NCBI GenBank assembly: GCA_032622095.1
Contig: CP136065.1
Location: forward strand, 60,991,094 to 61,055,093
Source of the DNA: Siphonodentalium dalli
Taxonomy: Eukaryota; Mollusca; Scaphopoda; Gadilida; Siphonodentaliidae
Reading direction: 5' to 3'
DNA: 64,000 bases
In this document: in pieces, positions 1 through 13,100 of the stretch
How positions within the stretch are numbered: position 1 is the first letter of the stretch
Layout: each line of letters starts with the position of its first letter
The notes under the pieces: generated by a model
Told to the model about the DNA's origin: nothing
Database searches by the model: none
Seen by the model: the letters and a program-made list of their open reading frames with translations, nothing else
Program-made: the position numbers and the translations under genes

Positions 1-600
1 GGCTATCCGGGATGAAAACATGGAACGTAACACGATTCGTTGTGACTTTCATGACGTCAGCCAATATAATGTTCGCGTCATGAGAGTCAAGTATAATGAC
101 CACCCACATTACGCCGTGACTCGGTGATTGGCAGCTAGTTTTGTGCATGTCAAACCGAGTTGTCCCGGGTGACCGAGTTGTCTCGACTCGTGTAACAGCG
201 CGACCGAGTTGTCCGGGCAGACCGAGTTGTCCCGGCTAGCCGAGTTGTCCCGGCTCATGTAACAAGCCCCTAAAACAATAGTTTGTTGTTACATTGCCCG
301 AGTCAACTCGACAACCCGGGATAACCCGTCCCGCGTAGCCGGGACAACTCGGTTAGCCGGGACAACTCGGTCCATGTAACAGCGAGTCATTCCGGCTAGC
401 CGGGATGAAAACATGGATCGTTACACGATACGTTGTGACTTTCATGACGTCAGCCAATAGAATGTTCGCGTCGTGATTGTGAGTGACGTATAATGACCAC
501 CCACATTACGCCGCGACTCGGTGTTGACAGCTAGTTTTGTGCACGTCAAACCGAGTTGTCCCGTTGACCGAGTTGTCTCGACTCATATAACAAGCCCCTA
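1..600. repeat. Direct duplication with inverted CCGAGTTGTCCCGG motifs
   Basis: A block of about 210 bases at the left edge (from GGGATGAAAACATGGA through CATGACGTCAGCCAAT to CCGAGTTGTCTCGACTC) recurs at about 405-600 with scattered substitutions. Between the copies the short motif ACCGAGTTGTCCCGG appears several times, and in reverse orientation (CCGGGACAACTCGGT) at about 300-375. Both copies hold a full CRE-like octamer TGACGTCA. This looks like a repeat or foldback element cut by the window edge; no coding capacity is visible. Confidence 0.7.
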
Positions 601-1032
601 ACTACCTACAGAGAACAGACCTACGACCGAACCGCAAAATGGCCTTTCTGTCGAAACGTAAACATGTACTTACTTATTATTACAAAATTATTGTTGAATG
701 GAATTTATCAACAGTTTTGCATTTATCAATTAGAGGATGCCCAGTCTGTCTGGGAGGGGCGAGGGGGCAAAGTGACTTCTATTTGAAGCAGAAGAACAGC
801 ATGTGCCAACATAATTATATGTTTGTCAAATTTCCCCATAAGGCATCATGGTCGTCCCTGTGTCTACCGGACTGAACTAATCTAATGCATTTGGATAGGG
901 CTCTGTTATTGTAGATTGACATCGTAAATTTTACATCCCCCGATTTGCTAGTTCTAAATTATAACCTACAGGCTACACCCAGAGCCATCAGTGCCTTTAA
1001 TCAATGGGTATTTATGAGCGACAGAAACGCAC
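601..1032. other. Non-coding, last visible intron of the P450 gene
   Basis: No gene, RNA or recognisable repeat is seen here. The stretch lies downstream (minus strand) of P450 exon 9 and should be intron 9 of that gene. The small open frames show no family signature. Confidence 0.5.
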
Positions 1033-1135
1033 CTTTTCTTGACCAAGAACCGTCTTCGTTTCTATCTGTGTTCTCTTCTTTTTCATTCTGTTGCTCTTTC
1101 TGTTCGATCATAAGTTGCAAGAAGTCTTTATTTGA
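1033..1135 (-). CDS. P450 exon 9: DFLQLMIEQ block
   Basis: The acceptor is CACAAATCCAG and the donor AAAG|GTGCGT. It encodes SNKDFLQLMIEQKEQQNEKE followed by a charged stretch ending SWSRK. DFLQLMI is the hallmark just before the I helix. The exon is longer than in vertebrates (103 versus a recalled 67 bases) because of a glutamate/glutamine/lysine-rich insertion in the H-I loop. It ends in phase 1; the following I-helix exon must be outside the window. Confidence 0.92.
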
Positions 1136-4100
1136 CTGGATTTGTGAGAAAGACAACACTTTAAATAATGCAGGTTCTGGTTTTACGTTGATATAACGCT
1201 TTATTATGCCAGCTCTTGCGATTAGCCAATCAGCGTCGATAAATAGTGATGGTGTATGAAACCATATTAGGTCAGTGACCCCATATGAAATCAATATTTG
1301 GTGCTCATCTTTTTTTTTTCAGAAATAAACAACTCTGTCGCCTCGGGGATATTTTTGGTGTATTTTGGCAACAAGAAAATGGATATCTGTCGGAAATCAT
1401 TTTCTGTGAATTTAAAGACTTAGTACCATGTACCAAAACCTGCATGCGATATATTTGAGGAATTATAATGACTCATAAATTAACTTCAAACTCAATCTGT
1501 TGTCCTACTTCTGGTGATTAGCCATTGACTCAATACGTTGACCTTCAACGCGTCACTGTGACGTTACATAAGTTAATAGCCATAGGCGACACATTTAACT
1601 ACCAAATTAAATTTAATGAGAGCGACGATTAATTAAAAGAATATGCTGGATGCTGGACATAATAAATACGTTACGGGACGCTTTGTGGTCGGATATTGTG
1701 TCATGTGAGGCTCAGCGACATCAATATTAGGCTCAGCCTACGGCCTCGGCTGAATCACAAATATTAGAGCATTTTATGTCGAAAATCGTAATTTGACCTC
1801 GCGCTGCGTAGAATAACTTTAAAAAAAAATTAATTTCTAATCAACATTATACAACAAATCATAGACGTGCCAACATGTAGAGGTGGATTTCTATCCGAAA
1901 GCGGGTTGAGAATATTATATCATGAAAAATACTGACAAATTAAATCTGTCTGAGACTGAGATTTCTAAGAGGAAAAAATAAAAGTAACAAATGTAACATT
2001 AAAGTAACCAGAAGTAACCATGTGTACCCCGTGTACCCATGGGCTGTAAATTAGTTCAGGGAATATGTTTTCTAATTTGTAACCAATGTAACAAGGTACT
2101 TTGGGATTTCTGAGAAGAAAAAAAAAGTAACAAATATAACATTAAAGTAACTAGAAGTAACCATGTGTACCCCGTGTACCCATGGGCCTGAAAGAAGTTC
2201 GGGAAATATGTTTTCTAATTTGAAACCAATGTAACAAGGTACTTTGGGATTTCTAAGAAAAAAGAAAAAAAAGTAACAAATGTAACATTAAAGTAACTAG
2301 AAGTAACCATGTGTACCCAGTGTACACATGGGCCTGAAAGAAGTTCGGGGAATATGTTTTCTAATTTGTAACCAATGTAACAAGGTACTTTGGGATTTAG
2401 GTAAAAAAAATAAAAGTAACAAATGTAACATTAAAGTAACTAGAAGTAACCATGTGTACCCCGTGTACCCATGGGCCTGAAAGAAGTTCAGGGAATATGT
2501 TTTCTAATTTGTAATCAATGTAACAAGGTACTTTGGGATTTCTAAGAAAAAAATATAAAAGTAACAAATGTAACATTAAAGTAACTAGAAGTAACCATGT
2601 GTACCCCGTGTACCCATGGGCCTAAAAGAAGTTTGGGGAATATGTTTTCTAATTTGTAACCAATGTAACAAGGTACTTTGGGATTTCTAAGAAGAAAAAA
2701 AATGTAACAAATGTAACATTAACTAATAGGTAAAGTAACCAGAAGTAACCATGTGCATCCCGTGTACCCATGGGCATGAAAGTAGTTCAGGGAATATGTT
2801 TTCTAATTTGTAACCAATGTAACAAGGTACTTTGGGATTCTAAGTGAAAAAAATAAAGGTAACAAATGTAACATTCACTAATAGGTAAAGTAACCATAAG
2901 TAACCATGTATACCCGTGCACCCATGGTCCTGAAATTAATTCAGGAAATATGTTTTCTAATTTGTAACCAATGTACCCGACGTAACAACAGGGTACATAA
3001 GTTATGATTTTTTTCGGCGTACCAAAATTTGCCATATATGGCTGCATGTACCAGCGTGGCATTCTTTGTCGAAACTCAATCAAAACACAAAAACAACCGA
3101 ATAACATGAGTTCATACAAAAGATAACTTCCCAGAGTATGTTGACGTCACGATAGGCTATTATATGCCATGGTTTCTCTAGTCCCAAAGTTATCACAAAA
3201 ACATGTGGCACTAGATAAATTTTACTTGTCATGTCGTTAGCTTTGATACATATCAATTGTATACGGATATATAGCCGTTCATAGTATGCCACATATGGGT
3301 TTCTATGATACAAACCCTGCAAAAGATACCGAGCAAACTTTCCAGTGTGTGAATGTTCACCAACGTGGTGAATAGTCCAGACTTTATTACATATATGACG
3401 AAATGGTCGCCCCGTCTCTGCTCTGTTTAATCATATAATTTTAGTCTGTTCCAATAACGAATGGCAAGTAGAATATTGAAGAACACATCCACAAAATACA
3501 TGTATCTTTCGAATGGTAAATTTCCAAATAATAAGATATGTTTAATTTCTCAGTTTTTTTTGTTATATGAACGTATGTCCCATAAATTTCATATATCTAC
3601 CCAAAGATGAACATCATACAATAATACACACCATCTAGTTTACATTTACCTTCCAATATTCATGCCATTTAAAGTAATATGAGAAGTATATGAGCTGACA
3701 TTGGCAACACATTGATAATCGAAGGTCAAAAGCAACAATGAGAATTGTTGGAATTACTATTTTTTGTCAGCGCATTTATTTCATTTCCGTCGTCAAAAGC
3801 CAGACCTCCCTCCCATAATATTGCGTTACAAAATAAGAAATATTGAGTAAATATTCAAATTAGAAGCCCCCCCCCCCCTTCACTCCATTAATGTTCTATA
3901 TTGGTCCAGTTTATAAACCGGAGCATTTAAATTCATTTTAGTAGAAATAGCTGAAACAAGCTGTCTTCTGGAGCCTATATTCAGCATCGGAGGGGCCTGT
4001 GGCCCATTTGTGTGCACATTGGGACAGCTTAAAAATTTTGATTTAAAAATTAAATTATTTGTTTTGTTTTTAGAAAAGGTCTTTTTTTATTTTTGTCTTT

Positions 4101-7100
4101 CAGATTGATTTCTTTGCTCAATTTAAAGGGGAACTCGACACTAAATCCGGCCATTTATGAGACCAGAATCATTTTATATGCTAAATAGAATATATGCAAC
4201 AAATGAATGAATTTCATTATAATTACCATGTTGTTTGCATGGTTCATAGAGAACATGAGCCGTAATATCCGTTATCACACGACATTTGGTTGAAATCGGT
4301 TCAGGGGTCTTGTAGATAAATCGCGAAAAGGCAGACATATAGACAGACGAATCCTATAATCTTTAAATATCTATCATTTGTCTGTAAACATGAAATTTAA
4401 AAAAACAATCTGCATTAGGATCTACACATTTAACCAGTACTCTATGCATGGCTCTCAGACTGTTCTATACTAGTGGATTTTGACAGATTTGATGTTGTAG
4501 ATAAAATAATAATAAATGATGATCGGTCACATTCGTGAGACTCATCTGAGTACATATATTTATGCTTCTATAGAAGGTCAAACAATCAATACATCCCTAT
4601 TAAATCCCATTTAACTGTTTACACATATATAATTACAAATGTATCACACGATTCAAGATAAACAGTGCAGATAGAACTGCGTTATTTTTCTGTTTCTGAG
4701 CACCCAAAAAGTCCAGATTAACCGTTGAGTGAGACCCTGCTTTCCCCTATTGCGAGATATATTAGAGAGAATCCGTACATCTCTTGTAAAAAGTTTCGAT
4801 TATACTCTGAAATCATTCTTCATTCACTCTTATAGGCCTAGCTATTTAACTATCCACAAATTGTAAAATTCATTCGGTTTTGTCAATTTTGGTAGCCATT
4901 TTGGGACAGACATTATACCGATATGGTTTACGACTAAAGGTCGTTCCACACCGGGCGCGAGCGAGCGATTATAACGGCCGTTTTCTAACGTCCGTAGCAG
5001 TTCAAAGCGCGCGATTTTTATGTTCACACCGCAAGCGACTGAAACGCTTCGTCGCGCGCGATAGTCAGGTTATTATTCTGTGTGTACGCTAATTTCAGGG
5101 GAGTCAGGTGGCTGCATGGGGGATACTCCCACCCACACTCTTGTGACTAATGTGTAGGGTTTCTACACACAACGTGTAGCCCTGCCACACAACCATTATT
5201 CATTTGTTATCTTAAACATATTTTACACAATAAATGGGTCAATTTATACACATTTATACACACTGGTGTGCATAAAATCAACACCTATGCCTTACAAATT
5301 TTGTGTAAATTCTTACACATATATATCGTAGACAAGAATGTAAGTTCAGTATTCCGAACTGTGGGTATATAGTATTCATGGCAAATGGAGATTTATATGT
5401 TAAAACTTTCATAGCGTACAATGGTACGTATATTTTTGCTCTGTCATGTGTGAGTTTTCGTTTTAAATGAACAAACCAGGGTCGTGGCGTGGTTGCACGT
5501 GATTAGTATTAACGTACTATTACAACAATCATATAAACAAGAGAAAGAGCAGTATTCTTCATGAAAGTTTTAACAAATAAATCCTCATATATAATTAATA
5601 CAATACTCACAAGTCGAATTCTGAACTTACATTCCTTGTCTACAATTACATGGGTATTGAGACAGTAGTAGATTGTATTCCAAAAAATATACTCAAACAA
5701 TATCGCCGTCATGTAGCAGACTATGAAACTGAAGGCACGCAATGCGCACGCTCTACGTTCTTACACAATTGTGTGTAATAAGATGTACACATTATGTGTA
5801 GAACGGCACTTGGTCAATGTATTTGTATGTAAGACTACACATTGCTATATGTGTATTAACCGGGTTCACACATTTGCTGTGTAATCGTTTCTACACATTA
5901 GTTATAAGAGTGCACCCACCCGGTAATACGCAATTATTATTAGTTGATGAATGCATTGTCTCGTGTTTACCACAACGTCTTTTGGAATGATCTAGCCTCG
6001 TTATATTCTTTATCATTTCCCCTGATTATACCAAAATATAATTCACCAGCCAATGGAGCAGATTATACGGTTCATGATGTTAGTTCTTTACAAGGAATAA
6101 ACTGAGTATAGTAATCTAAGGTGGAATTTCAGTCACGAAAAATCACAAAAATAAATGGTTTAATTATTTGGTCATAAAGACATAGTCATACAGACACACA
6201 TGGCATACATACATATAGTCATACAGACACACACAGTCATACAGACACATACGTGTCATACAGACACACATGGCGTTGTACTTCGATTATTAGCCTCTCG
6301 CTAAAGTCCTCCATTATCGCGGCGACAAATCAGTGTGCCGTCATCACATAGAAACAATACGGTCGTATAAACGCCCTATTTGAGAGCGGTCCAATTATCT
6401 CGCTGGTTTGCAACAAAGCGAGAATTCGACGAAGCATAAAATCACTGCTATAATCGCCTCGTGGTCAGCGAGTCGGTCGCTTGCGATGTGAACATAAAAA
6501 TCGCGCGCTTTGAACTGCTACGGACGTCAGAAAACGGCCGTAAAAATCGCTCGCTCGCGCCCGGTGTGGAACGACCTTAAGCATTGTTTGTGTGTATTTT
6601 ATTTTATTACTAATTTTGTATTAGTTGGTGCACCTACCACAGAAATTTAGAATTGTTCAATACAAACTGCCATCATGGACGCCATCTTGGATTACAAAAA
6701 AATGTTCAAAGCGGATGTTAGCGGATTTTGGATATGTTTCAATTCTTTATTCTCATGACCTATAATACATATAGAGGAAAATTTAGTCCAAATTTGTTCT
6801 AGGTTGACCCTAACATTTTAATTTATCGGCCAGACTATACCTCGGTGTTCCAATCATATGGTAATGACATGTTAAACTACGGTAACTCAGTGTTACAACC
6901 ATTTGATAACGACAAGTTCAGCTACGGTAACCCGATGTTACAACCATGTGATAACGACACGTTCTGCTACGGTAACCAAGTTTACAACGGTTAGCATGTG
7001 ATGACATATTCAGCAACGGTAACCCAGTATTACAAATATTGGATAGCGACAAGTTCTGCTACGGTAACCAAGACAGTGTTACAACCATCTGATAACGACA

Positions 7101-10100
7101 CATTCAGCTGTGGCAACTTAGTGTTAGAACCATAGGATAGCAACACATTGAGCTGCGGAAACTCAGTGTCATAATTATAGGATAACAACACATTGAGCTA
7201 CTGGGTTTTATTGAGTTATATTTTACCTGACCACCAGCTTCCTCGCGTTGTCGAATTGTCTCTGTAACAACCTTCTTGAAGAAACCAACTGCATCTTCTG
7301 GGAAGAGACTCGTGCCTAAGTAGTTTAGCAGGTCGATGAAGAATGGAAAGAAAACTGAAGTCGAGAAAGTGCGGATACATGTATATATATACGAAAGGTA
7401 ATATATAAATATACAGTTTGTGTTCTACGTGTAACTATCACATGGATTAATACTAAAACCAACTAGGCACACACGTGTAAATTCAGAAGACATGGGATAG
7501 ATATATATGTATAACGAATGTGAATGTGGAAGTGGAGAATTGAATCTGGCTGAACATATTAACCGAAAATATATTTTTGTAAATTGTTGATGCTAAAGTA
7601 CGTTAGCATCAACAATTTCTCTAAAAACAAATTATTTACCTGTGATTTCTGTTGGGCCAGTGACCATATATTTGATGTTGTCTCTGTAGCCTAGGCGATC
7701 ACGTTGATTACAATGGGAATACGTATTGTATAATAAACATATGTCCGGGTTTGGATTTCGAATAATAGCTGTACTGGTCCCTGAATTGTAAGTGTGCTTG
7801 TTGTGATTTTACTTACATATCACTGTCAGTGCCCAAGCTCGAAATTGGAAGAATTTGTTGCCATTCACAACGAAACTTGGATTGATCTGGGAGTCAACAT
7901 GGATCCCGAATGCCACAGAAGCAGTTACATCCATGGTGAAATTCGCACAAGTTCTGCAAGGATAACATATATCAGTTAAATTATATTACGCCAATTGATG
8001 TAATAATGTGACATAAAATCATCACAATAATTCTGATTGTGAAATGTATAAGGTCCGCATAATTCTCAAACATTGGAATGATAACGAAATCACAGGAAAG
8101 ATTGATTAAACATTTATGTAGATTGGCGTATCGAGCATAGCACTAGATCATGGTTATGGCAAAATTAATGCTTGTCAAAACATACTTTTATTACCAAATC
8201 CAAACAAATAACATAATATACAAATGACACAGAAATTCAAAATAGCATGTGGAAACTGGGATCAGACAAAAAGCCCGAGGGCTTATATGAAGCCTTCTCC
8301 ATATTTTTTAGCTTGATGTATACACAAACTAGTCAGTCATTCTTATTTTAGGTTATTGTCTTCCCTGTTACCAGGGTGTTACCATGCTTCTTGGTAACTA
8401 TATATGAACATGAACAGTATTGACGTTTCGGGGTTAACAATGAGATTTTACTGATAATACAAAAATGAAACAGAACGTGAATGTTGCCCCACAGTGGACA
8501 AAACAAGGCCGGGCAATATTTGACTGATAATATTGTCAAAACATGCACATATGTAGCCGCAGTAACGATTGGCTCAGTCCAAATATACTCTTGCTTTGTG
8601 AATTACGTCAAAAAGCATCTTACCAGATGAGCAGGCAGTATGTTCCTGGTGTTATATATGTATGTGGATCTATTGATGACTATTCTGTATATTTCCTTTT
8701 CTGGTGGTCATATGAATCTAACTCTGTTGAAGATGAGCTTCGTGAACTTGTGCTCCAATGTTCTGCCTATGCCAATTTAAGGTCGAAATTAGTCGAAAAC
8801 AGATACTTCCTTATCAATGGTGTACACTCACTGACTTTTGTGACTGAATTATTGGTTAATAATCTCCCTCGACAGACGTCAGAATTCCTCCACCAACGTA
8901 TAGGAGAAGTCAAACTATTTTTCCAACGCCCCGCAATTAGTACATGAACATATATTGTGTATATATATAGAGAGTGGGTTATAAGCCTTATGGGCCGGGC
9001 GTGATTAAACTGATGTACATTAATGTTCATTATCTATAATCTCGAAATGCATAATATATAAATCATTCATTTATTCATTCTAAAAGCTAACAAATAAAAG
9101 TTCACCATAAATACTCTTTTCGCGGGAAAAAAAACAGTTGTGGACAGAAATCGGCCACTTTTTTTAAGAAATCCCACATATGACATACTGTTGATGAACA
9201 ACCCAATATTCGGGGGAAACGTGGCTACCTGCAACCAGTACCCTATGTCGTATATATCGTTGCAAGTAACTATGATTGTATATGGTAGATTGTTGGCACA
9301 GCTGCATGTTATATATATCCGATGCATGTCGAGCGTTGCCATGTGTGCATACTTGGGAGTATATAACACACATGACGTCTATTTTTAGAAGCTGCATGCA
9401 TGAGTTGTTTTTGTTTTTATTTTTGTTTTTGAGACAATGCACATTTTTTGGATATAAATAAGTTCGACGTCGGAATACAGGGGCCGTTTGAGCTTCCTTA
9501 TTTTGAGGTCGCTTCGGTGACCGTGTGGTATTGACGTCCCAATGCGCGATCGATGTCACGGGCAGGGTTTCAACACCACCCAATCCAAAAAAAATGTGCA
9601 TTGTCTCAAAACCACATGCAGCTTCTAAATATCGGCGCCTTGTGTGTTATGTATATAATCCGAGGCATGTACACAGTAATTACAGAGAAACAGATGTTCA
9701 TCTAGAATGTCTGTTTTCATACTCTAGCTGGGTTTAAAAGCAACCACCACGCATGGTGCTTTTACCTAAGGCTCGTGTGAATGATGACGTCATATAATGT
9801 TTTCTATATTATATGGAGTTCCAGGCTTTGGGTTAGGCGAGAGCTTGTGTGAGTTTTATGGAGTACATACATGACATGCCCGTGACTGCGCCAGTGATCT
9901 GTCTCAATTCATTGTGTCAACTGTTCATCTAGCATGTCTTTTAAATACTCTAGCTATGTCATGCCATTAGAAATTACTCGTAGTATCGTTAGGGTGCGAT
10001 TGGTTTCATCGGTATAGAGTATTGTCTACTGAACTTACACTTTCATCTCAATATCATCTTTGCCCTCCACTTGTTGTTCAATGTTTGCCACAAGTCGCTC

Positions 10101-13100
10101 ACAGGCGCTATTGATCGGTTCAAACATCTGGAAATTACAGAAAGATATAATGATGTTTAGGGTCCAATTTTTCAATGATATTTAAATTGAAAAGCTATAG
10201 TATTCCACTGTTGATTGTTGCTATATATTTTAGCCTATTTTTCTATATTTTTGGAGATAAAACGCTATCTCTCAGTCAAAATGTCTGACCTGATTATGAC
10301 AATTTGTATTAATATTCACTCCAGTCCCCTGATGACGGTTCCACATCATGCATGTTTGGAACCTGTTCAGTAATAGTGTCATTATTAATGTATTACTTTT
10401 ACAGATAAAATACAGGCAATGGTCGCTTCCAAACTTGACTAACTCGATCTATCTTTTATGATAATGACAATACATATATAGCAAGATCCGGTTTCTAAAA
10501 TACACGTGAACGCGCGTAATCTCCAAGAGTTGTACCCGGCACAAACATCTATACCCCGAACAAAATTATACCTTGTATATTTTGTCTGCTACACTACTGG
10601 TATATTGATTGCTACATTCGTCCAGTTGGCATACATGTCGTGTTTGAATAATATCGGTTTTATTCATAGTCCACCGACGAAAACCAGCTGAAATCGATTA
10701 AGATAATGCTGTTTTACGTCGAAGTCTCGTGAATATCTATCTATAACAGACTTTACGGACATATCCAGTGGATGAATATACCGTCAATTAGTCAATTATA
10801 ATCGATTTTAACCTCAAATCAATACACGATGTTATACACACCAGAAAGAGTGATATCTCATGGTCATAATGATGTATTATAATCTAATGTCATTGTTAAA
10901 TTTCATGGACATGGAATATGCCGCGTAATTAGGAGTAAGCTCGGTTTGTTCACATTAATACGTACACACTGTCACTAAACGACTTCGTGAGATGATAAAA
11001 TAGATTTGTTCATATTACATTACCACTTTCAGTTGTCAAATGTGTGGAGTTCACAACAAATTTATTTTTTATGAAATAAACTAGTTTACTATCATAATTG
11101 TGACATTTTATTACAGTTATTGGGAATTTTAGGTGAGCGGGTCAACAACGCTCAACCCCGACATAGAAATAGATATAAACTTGGGAGTTTGACGCATAAA
11201 CACCATTATCGCAACCGATTGCTCTAACTGGTTTATGTCTAATGGAACTTGCACTAATTTTATTCACTGAAATAAGTCCACAATACATGTACGTCTTTAA
11301 GAAATGTATCATTCAATTGTGTGCAATAGACAGCCATTTATATAGAAATGCGTAGATATTTGTTTGAAAACGTTATAAACGTAGGCTAAATTGACCTGTT
11401 TTAGTTTTCCTCCACTGAAGGCTGGTGACATGACATTTCGGAGATATCTCCAGTGTTCTTCGTCCTCTATTGATGTCATCATACTGTCAGTGGGCGGTAA
11501 GTTCTTTCCAGCCCAGATCTGTGGGAATATATGTTTTACCAGTTTCATTCCACCCATACCGACAAATTAATAGCGCACATTTCTGTTGTCACCCTTGCTT
11601 TTTCAATGAAACAACCGCGCATGTCCATGTTTTATGTTGTACTCGCTACAACTTTGCAAAATGAACAACATATCAACATTATAATGTTAAATTTAGACAG
11701 AATAGAACGGTTGATGTATAGTAGCAGTTATATTCCCTCAACATCACGACATTTGCTTGATTAAATTCAGTCCTTTTATATATATATCGTCAATTCATTG
11801 TGGTAAAACATCATTGTATCCTACCTGTCAAGGTTAGTGAACGAGCTACTGCGTGGACATTCGTAAACTAGATGACTGAGGCCGCAGGCCGGGACCCATT
11901 TAGTTAACAAACGATTGTCCATTCGCGAGTTCATTTACAGAGTTAAAATAATTTTATAATATACAAGGAGAAATTACAGTTATACAGATGAACGATAAAT
12001 GAGACATATAAGAACGTTTTTTTTTTCTGTATAAAAATAGTCCTCAACTTAGAACAAAACCACGCAAATGTAGGTCCCCTATGCGATTTTGTTTTCGAAA
12101 TAAAACGTCGGCATGCGTATAGACATACACATGTTTCATCATTTACATTTGTGCTTTTTTAAGTACATTTTGTATATTTATATACGCAATATAGCCTGTC
12201 GACGTACTTATCTGTATTTTGGGACCGTAAATGGGTGATTCTACCGTAAATGAGCAAACCCATGTCCTGCGTTATTAATTCATCCTATGAAAAACAATGG
12301 CCACCATACATATAAGTGATGGGAATGATCTTGTAGTTCACGATACAGGCATTTATTAGAGACATTTCGAGTTTAGTATGGACGTGTGACAACATATATG
12401 CCATGTGTATATTACATGATATGTACCCCGAAACAGTATGTCTCAAATCAAAGGCATTCAACTTCCCTGATTGTTCCCATTCGCCACCGAACGATTTATC
12501 TTCAGACCAATTAATATTCTTGGGCGGAATTTTGCACTGAACGCCATGCAATTCGTATTTTTTTATGAAATTAAATATTTAGTTAGTGGAAAGCATGTGA
12601 AGTCTTCCAAAAGCATGTCCCGTTATATAGAATCATTACCCAACGCACGATAAAGACGGCTAATATTTTCACCAGAAACATAGCTTGTTCATAGCTATGG
12701 TTGCATCGTGGAGTGAATATCATTTAATGTATAGAAAAAATAAACCCAGGTTATGTTTCCTTGAATAATTGTTCAAAATCAACCTTTGAAACTAGAAATC
12801 GCTAGCGTAGGTTTATTCAGCGTCATTACACAAACGCAGACCATTTGAATGTTACACGCTGTATGCGAACGATTAAAAGGTTTTTTCGAAAGCTCACAGC
12901 GGTTGCTTGTTCATAAACTAGTTCATTTTCATAGGTGATGGATATTCAAAATTTAAGAGCGCGCTGAAACGAAAATCGCCATTTCCCAAACGCGTCATTA
13001 CCCAAACACTACTTCTGTTTGGGTAATGACGCAATTTTAATTTTGAAACATCCAGAGACGCAAAAACGATCTAACAAATAAAACATGTTAAGGGATGATC

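Noticed and set aside
4842-5092. Open frames over the GC-rich arms at 4.9 kb and 6.5 kb
   Set aside because: They lie in terminal inverted repeats and have no family similarity; GC-rich palindromes lack stops by chance.
7640-7695. Minus-strand YRDNIKYMVTGPTEIT segment with AG before and GTAAAT after, as a further P450 exon
   Set aside because: Exons 7 and 8 already join in perfect phase at this point of the CYP3A alignment; an extra exon would break the alignment.
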